From Bacillota bacterium (GTDB lineage: Bacteria; Bacillota; Clostridia; Christensenellales; UMGS416), in NCBI GenBank assembly GCA_023435705.1, contig JAEYRH010000005.1, forward strand, positions 124,001 to 188,000: a stretch of 64,000 nt of DNA, written 5' to 3'. Made by a program: the position numbers and the translations under genes. Under the pieces are notes generated by a model that was given only the letters and a program-made list of their open reading frames with translations, ran no database searches and was not told where the DNA came from. The stretch's first letter is position 1. The number at the start of each line of letters is the position of its first letter. Of the stretch, positions 60,197-64,000 are shown in pieces.

Positions 60197-61527
60197 TTGA
60201 CTTTTTGCAGCAGCGCCACAAAGAAGCCCTCGCAGCCGTCTTCCGGCGGCAGCAGCTGCACCATGCAGCCGTTTTCCACGCGGCCCTTCAGACTGTCCGG
60301 CAGATACTGGGAGATATCCGCAGGCTTGAAAGAACGGGCCAGCTTGAGGAATCCCTCGATCATTGCCTGGTTTTCCGCCCGGGCGATCGTGCAGGTGGAA
60401 TAGAGCAGCTTGCCGCCCACTTTCACACTATCGGCCACACTGTTCAGGATTTTCTTTTGCGTGACGGCCAGTGTCACGATGTTCTCTGGCCGGCGGGTCA
60501 CCTTGATATCCGGGCTGTTCCACGCCACACCGAGGCCGGAGCAGGGCGCGTCCACCAACACCAGGTCAAACAGCCTGGGATCGCTGAAGCGGGCGTCATG
60601 GGGCTCAGCGGCCGCAGAGGTGACCTTCAGGCGCGCAAACGTCTCCTTCATCAGTGTCACCCGGTGGGGGTGCACATCCCAGGCGGTGATGGAGCAGTCG
60701 TTGTTGAGGTATCCCGCAATGGAGGCGGACTTTCCGCCGGGGGCCGCGCAAGCGTCCAGGATCGAAGCGCCGGGGCCAGCTGCTTTGGCGGCGATCTGCG
60801 CCACCAGTTGCGAAGCTTCGCCCTGCAGCGTCACCTTGCCCTGTTGGAACACCTCCCAATCGGTGGCATTGGCGCCGCCCCTGATGCGGAATGCGCCAGG
60901 CACCAGAGAGCCTTGCTCATATTCGATTTCCTGTGCCTTCAGGAAATCCTCCAGCTCGCTGGCGCTACCGCCGGTCAGAGGGTTGGCTCGGGCAGTGGCA
61001 TGAAAGCGGGGCTCCCAAGCCAGCAAGGCCTCGGCATATCGGGGTTGCTCTTTCAGCCACAGCTCCACGACGAAACGGGGCCAGGAGTATTTCACACTGA
61101 GGTATCCTGCCGGGTCAGCCTCCCGGTCGGGAAGCCGGGGCTGCTTGCCTTCCTTGATCACATTGCGCAGCACGGCGTTCACAAGGCCAGAGCGGGTCAT
61201 AAAGCCGTCCTGCTTGACCATCTCAACGGCGCTATCCAGCACCGCGAAATCGGGCACGGCATTCATATACATCAATTGGCAGGCACCCAGCCTCAGCACA
61301 TTCAACACCTTGTCCGGTGTTTGCTTCACATCGATCCATGGCAGCAACGCGCTGTCGATGGCAATGAGCTTGTCCAGCGTTTGATATAGAAGCTTGCGCG
61401 CAAACCGGGCCTCCCTGGCGTCCAGGCCTTTGAAATGGCTCTTTGCCGCTAGATCGGCAAATGTGCGCTTCAGCAACACGTCGTTGAGTGCCTCCCATGC
61501 GGCCAGCCGCCCTTTGTCAACCGGCAT
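60193..61527 (-). CDS. rsmB: 16S rRNA cytosine-C5 967 methyltransferase
   Basis: This 444-residue protein has an N-terminal NusB-like domain (residues 1-130) and a C-terminal Rossmann methyltransferase with SAM motif DACAAPGGKS, the motif LVDAPCSGLG and the catalytic Cys in LYSTCTIA. ATG 61527 has GGGATGG upstream and overlaps fmt by 11 bases; the frame remains open to 61560. Confidence 0.95.
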   Translation of the reverse strand: MPVDKGRLAAWEALNDVLLKRTFADLAAKSHFKGLDAREARFARKLLYQTLDKLIAIDSALLPWIDVKQTPDKVLNVLRLGACQLMYMNAVPDFAVLDSAVEMVKQDGFMTRSGLVNAVLRNVIKEGKQPRLPDREADPAGYLSVKYSWPRFVVELWLKEQPRYAEALLAWEPRFHATARANPLTGGSASELEDFLKAQEIEYEQGSLVPGAFRIRGGANATDWEVFQQGKVTLQGEASQLVAQIAAKAAGPGASILDACAAPGGKSASIAGYLNNDCSITAWDVHPHRVTLMKETFARLKVTSAAAEPHDARFSDPRLFDLVLVDAPCSGLGVAWNSPDIKVTRRPENIVTLAVTQKKILNSVADSVKVGGKLLYSTCTIARAENQAMIEGFLKLARSFKPADISQYLPDSLKGRVENGCMVQLLPPEDGCEGFFVALLQKVK

Positions 61528-62449
61528 CCAGTACCATCCCTTCCACGAGCCTGCAGCCACACAGGTATTCGGCGGAGCACAGCTTCCGCTTGCCAGGCAT
61601 TTGCAAGTCCAATATTCTGATCGCGCCGCCGCGGGCGCCGATGATCAAGCCATCTTTCTGGTTAACTCGCATGATGCGCCCTGGCTCACCGTCCATCGCG
61701 ACGCATTCCACACGCCAAACCTTCATGACATCGCAGCCACAGGTGGTCCACGCACCGGGCCACGGGCTCACGCCCCGCACCAGGTTGACGATCTCCTGCG
61801 GCGACTTGTTCCAGTCGATGCGGCCAAATGTCTTGTCCAGCATGGGAAAGTGCGTAGCAGCGGCATGGTCCTGCGGTGTGCGTGTGAGCTTACCCTGCTC
61901 CAGCAAAGCAATCGTCTCCAGAAGCGTTTCGGCGCCCAGCGCTGCCAGCCGCGCAAATAGCTCACCAGCCGTTTCCTCCGGATCAATGCAGGTGCGCTTT
62001 TGCAGCAAGATGTCACCGGTGTCCACACCGGCATCGGTCATCATCGTGGTGATGCCGGTCTCTGCCTCGCCGTTGATCACAGCCCACTGGATCGGGGCAG
62101 GGCCCCGGTATTTGGGCAATAGCGAGCCATGCACGTTGACACACCCATATTTGGGGATATCCAGCAACTTCTGCGGCAGGATTTGCCCGAAGGCCGCCGT
62201 GACCATCAAATCAGGCGCCAGCGCAGCCATTGCGGCCACGCCCTCCGCGCGGCGGATGCGCTCAAATTCATACACGGTCAAGCCATGCTCCAGCGCAGCC
62301 TGCTTGACCGCCGAGGGCTGGGTTTTATGGCCCCGGTCTTTTGGCCGGTCCGGCTGGGTAAACACGCCCACCACGTCATGGCCGGCATGCACAAGAGCTG
62401 TCAGAGATGGCACGGCGAAATCCGGCGTGCCAAGAAAAGCAATCCTCAC
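61517..62449 (-). CDS. fmt: Methionyl-tRNA formyltransferase
   Basis: This 310-residue enzyme formylates initiator Met-tRNA. The formyl-transfer domain has FLGTPDFAVPSL, NVHGSLLPKYRGPAPIQWA (catalytic Asn-His) and MTDAGVDTGDIL; the C-terminal tRNA-binding domain is complete. The GTG start overlaps the def stop (GTGA). Confidence 0.96.
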   Translation of the reverse strand: MRIAFLGTPDFAVPSLTALVHAGHDVVGVFTQPDRPKDRGHKTQPSAVKQAALEHGLTVYEFERIRRAEGVAAMAALAPDLMVTAAFGQILPQKLLDIPKYGCVNVHGSLLPKYRGPAPIQWAVINGEAETGITTMMTDAGVDTGDILLQKRTCIDPEETAGELFARLAALGAETLLETIALLEQGKLTRTPQDHAAATHFPMLDKTFGRIDWNKSPQEIVNLVRGVSPWPGAWTTCGCDVMKVWRVECVAMDGEPGRIMRVNQKDGLIIGARGGAIRILDLQMPGKRKLCSAEYLCGCRLVEGMVLDAG

Positions 62450-62922
62450 TGCGGCTGGTCACCCTCCCAAAGATCGCCGACCACATAATCGACGAACAGC
62501 TTGCCATCCAGGTGCCCGATCTCATGCACCAACGCAAGGGCCATGATCTCATCGCCCTCAATTTCAAACTTGCAGCCATGGCGGTCATAAGCACGCACCT
62601 TCACATGGGCCGGGCGGATCGTACGGCCCCGTTTGCCGGGCAATGACAGGCAGCCCTCCTCAAACTCGGCTTCGCCAGAGGTCTCGATGATCTCCGGGTT
62701 CACAAGCTCAATGAGGCCCTCGCCCAGGTCTATCACGGCCACGCGCCGCAGCACGCCCACCTGGGGTGCTGCCAGCCCAGCGCCGTCCGGCGAAGCGTGC
62801 ATCGTATCAAAAAGGTCTTCTATCAACTCGCTGAGCTTCTTGTCATAGGAGGTTACCGGCTTGGATATGCGCCGGAGCTCAGCCTCGTTTTTGTCCACCG
62901 TAAGTATCTTCCTCAGTGCCAA
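62446..62922 (-). CDS. def: Peptide deformylase
   Basis: This 158-residue metallo-enzyme removes the N-formyl group from new proteins. The three motifs are GAGLAAPQVG, EEGCLSLPGK (metal Cys) and HEIGHLDG (HExxH). I chose TTG 62922 because GGAGGG lies 8 bases upstream and the product then begins like other deformylases (ALRKILTVD); an ATG at 62952 has no ribosome site. It is coupled to fmt. Confidence 0.95.
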   Translation of the reverse strand: MALRKILTVDKNEAELRRISKPVTSYDKKLSELIEDLFDTMHASPDGAGLAAPQVGVLRRVAVIDLGEGLIELVNPEIIETSGEAEFEEGCLSLPGKRGRTIRPAHVKVRAYDRHGCKFEIEGDEIMALALVHEIGHLDGKLFVDYVVGDLWEGDQPQ

Positions 62923-63087
62923 TGGATTCACCCTCCGTCTTAGGATTGGCATTTGCCAAATGAAATACTGCCTAAACAGAAATATATTATCATAAAATGC
63001 GCGTTACCGCCACTGTGAGAGCTCAAAAGACAGCCCTTTCACCAAAAATGCTGATCAGAATAGGAATAATGGATGAGACACAGATAT

Positions 63088-63906
63088 TTAGTTATCCATG
63101 GCAGTATAACGTTGATATACTTCAGGGTCAGCGACCACCCCGCCAATCGTAACCGCACCCGACGGGCAACTGTTGTAGCATCGTGAACATGCCGTGCAGG
63201 TAGGCAGAAAATCAAACCCCTCATCCTCCCGCCAGACAATGCTGCTCGTAGGGCATTGCGCAACACAGAGCATACAGCGCTTGCACAAGGATAACTCCAC
63301 GCCCATTGATTTATGGTTTTGCCTGATCAAGGGGCCTGTGAACTTGCGGATCATGTAGCCGGCAAGCAGCCAAGGTCCGAAGCCCCGGATCTGGCGTTTC
63401 CCCGCCGCCATAGCGCCGGCAGCCCGGTCCAGTGCAACAACAGCCTTTTCTCTGCGACGTTTGAGCTTTTCCAGAGGCAGTGGCTCCGTTCGTGCCAATG
63501 GGGTAGACAAGTTGTTGCACAGACGCACATTTTCATGGCATTTCAGGCTGAATCCGGCAGAAGCCAGCATCCTATGGGCCTTAATGGGCCCAAATCCGTT
63601 CACATAACCAAAGGTGGCAACACAGCAAGCCGGTTTTCCAGGAGCCCATGCGGCGGAGAGGCTCGTCAGCCTGCCAAGAAACCGCCTTAAGATCGGTGGC
63701 AAATCAGCGCCGTAAATGGGATAAAAGAAGCAAACAAAATCAGATTGATGGATCGCTTCAACGAGTTCAGCATCGTTCTGTGGCACCTGCTCGATGGGCA
63801 CCAGACTGCAATCCACGCCACGCAGTGTCAGTAGTTCAGTGAATTTGCGGGCAGCCCACTGTGTATTGCCAGTGCCAGAGAAGTAGAAAATCGCCGTTTT
63901 CACCAC
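63088..63906 (-). CDS. EFR1-type flavodoxin/ferredoxin protein
   Basis: This 272-residue redox protein has an N-terminal flavodoxin-like domain (FYFSGTGNTQWAAR FMN loop; FFYPIYGADLPPI) and a C-terminal pair of 4Fe-4S motifs (CKRCMLCVAQCP and CTACSRCYNSCP). EFR1 proteins are common in anaerobic Clostridia; the electron partner is unknown. The start is GTG 63906 after AGGGGG, 9 bases from the priA stop, so it is probably read with priA. Confidence 0.92.
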   Translation of the reverse strand: MVKTAIFYFSGTGNTQWAARKFTELLTLRGVDCSLVPIEQVPQNDAELVEAIHQSDFVCFFYPIYGADLPPILRRFLGRLTSLSAAWAPGKPACCVATFGYVNGFGPIKAHRMLASAGFSLKCHENVRLCNNLSTPLARTEPLPLEKLKRRREKAVVALDRAAGAMAAGKRQIRGFGPWLLAGYMIRKFTGPLIRQNHKSMGVELSLCKRCMLCVAQCPTSSIVWREDEGFDFLPTCTACSRCYNSCPSGAVTIGGVVADPEVYQRYTAMDN

Positions 63907-63915
63907 AATTCCCCC

Positions 63916-64000
63916 TCACATCATGCTCACCGGATCAACCTCCAGCGAGGCCACCGACCCGCTGGGCTGCGTCTTCATGACAATCTCCGCCAGTGCGTCT
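63916..64000 (-). CDS. priA: Primosomal protein N' (3' end only)
   Basis: The last 27 codons of a frame running off the right edge end in SVASLEVDPVSMM. PriA helicases end with a beta strand followed by a V-D-V-D-P motif, and priA commonly precedes def and fmt in Bacillota, so the call rests on both tail and position. Confidence 0.65.
   Translation of the reverse strand, partial: DALAEIVMKTQPSGSVASLEVDPVSMM

Overview
The window reads as a piece of chromosome from a Gram-positive anaerobe of the Bacillota, most likely class Clostridia. Signs are strong GGAGG-type ribosome sites, sigma-A promoters (TTGACA-17-TATAAT), a CIRCE/HrcA site, and the conserved order priA-def-fmt-rsmB-rlmN-prpC-prkC-rsgA-rpe-thiN. 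The core is visibly GC-rich. The first 8.7 kb and the leucine-rich-repeat half of one surface protein are clearly AT-richer. I cannot name the genus.

Layout. (1) Bases 1-8720 are the integrase end of an integrative element in the 3' end of a tRNA-Arg(ACG) gene. It carries a type I restriction-modification operon (hsdM-hsdS-hsdR, hsdR running off the left edge), a small Cys-rich protein, a putative replication or regulatory protein, an excisionase-like protein, a divergent XRE repressor and a tyrosine integrase. (2) 8.9-21.4 kb holds a SIR2-family protein, two large paralogous secreted proteins (beta-propeller-like or BspA-type LRR N-termini on a shared InlB-like plus fibronectin III tail), an SPFH/flotillin protein, a lipoprotein, a small exported protein and a solute-binding protein. 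(3) 21.6-25.8 kb has citrate synthase and murB-PHP-rapZ. (4) 25.9-32.8 kb has a coiled-coil membrane protein, an MFS transporter and a lysine module: dapA, a dapB fused to aspartokinase-type ACT domains, and a divergent Lrp regulator with a LysE exporter. (5) 32.8-44.9 kb holds VOC, PHP and AraC proteins, a frameshifted alpha/beta hydrolase, htpG under CIRCE control, several small membrane proteins, a cupin, and a zinc-ribbon gene behind a roughly 290-nt leader that may be a structured RNA. (6) 44.9-53.6 kb has uvrC, a MoxR-DUF58-DUF4129 operon, a C39-like protein and a U32 peptidase-family protein. (7) 53.6-64 kb is the housekeeping run from a P-loop kinase through thiN, rpe, rsgA, prkC, prpC, rlmN, rsmB, fmt and def to the 3' tip of priA, with a flavodoxin/ferredoxin gene placed between def and priA.

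The most unusual single item is the DapB-ACT fusion: an enzyme of lysine synthesis carries what looks like the lysine-sensing half of aspartokinase, beside dapA and an Lrp/LysE pair. Other notable items are the possible structured leader RNA at 42.9-43.2 kb, heptamer tracts that supply stop codons at four gene ends, and the control sites of the integrative element.
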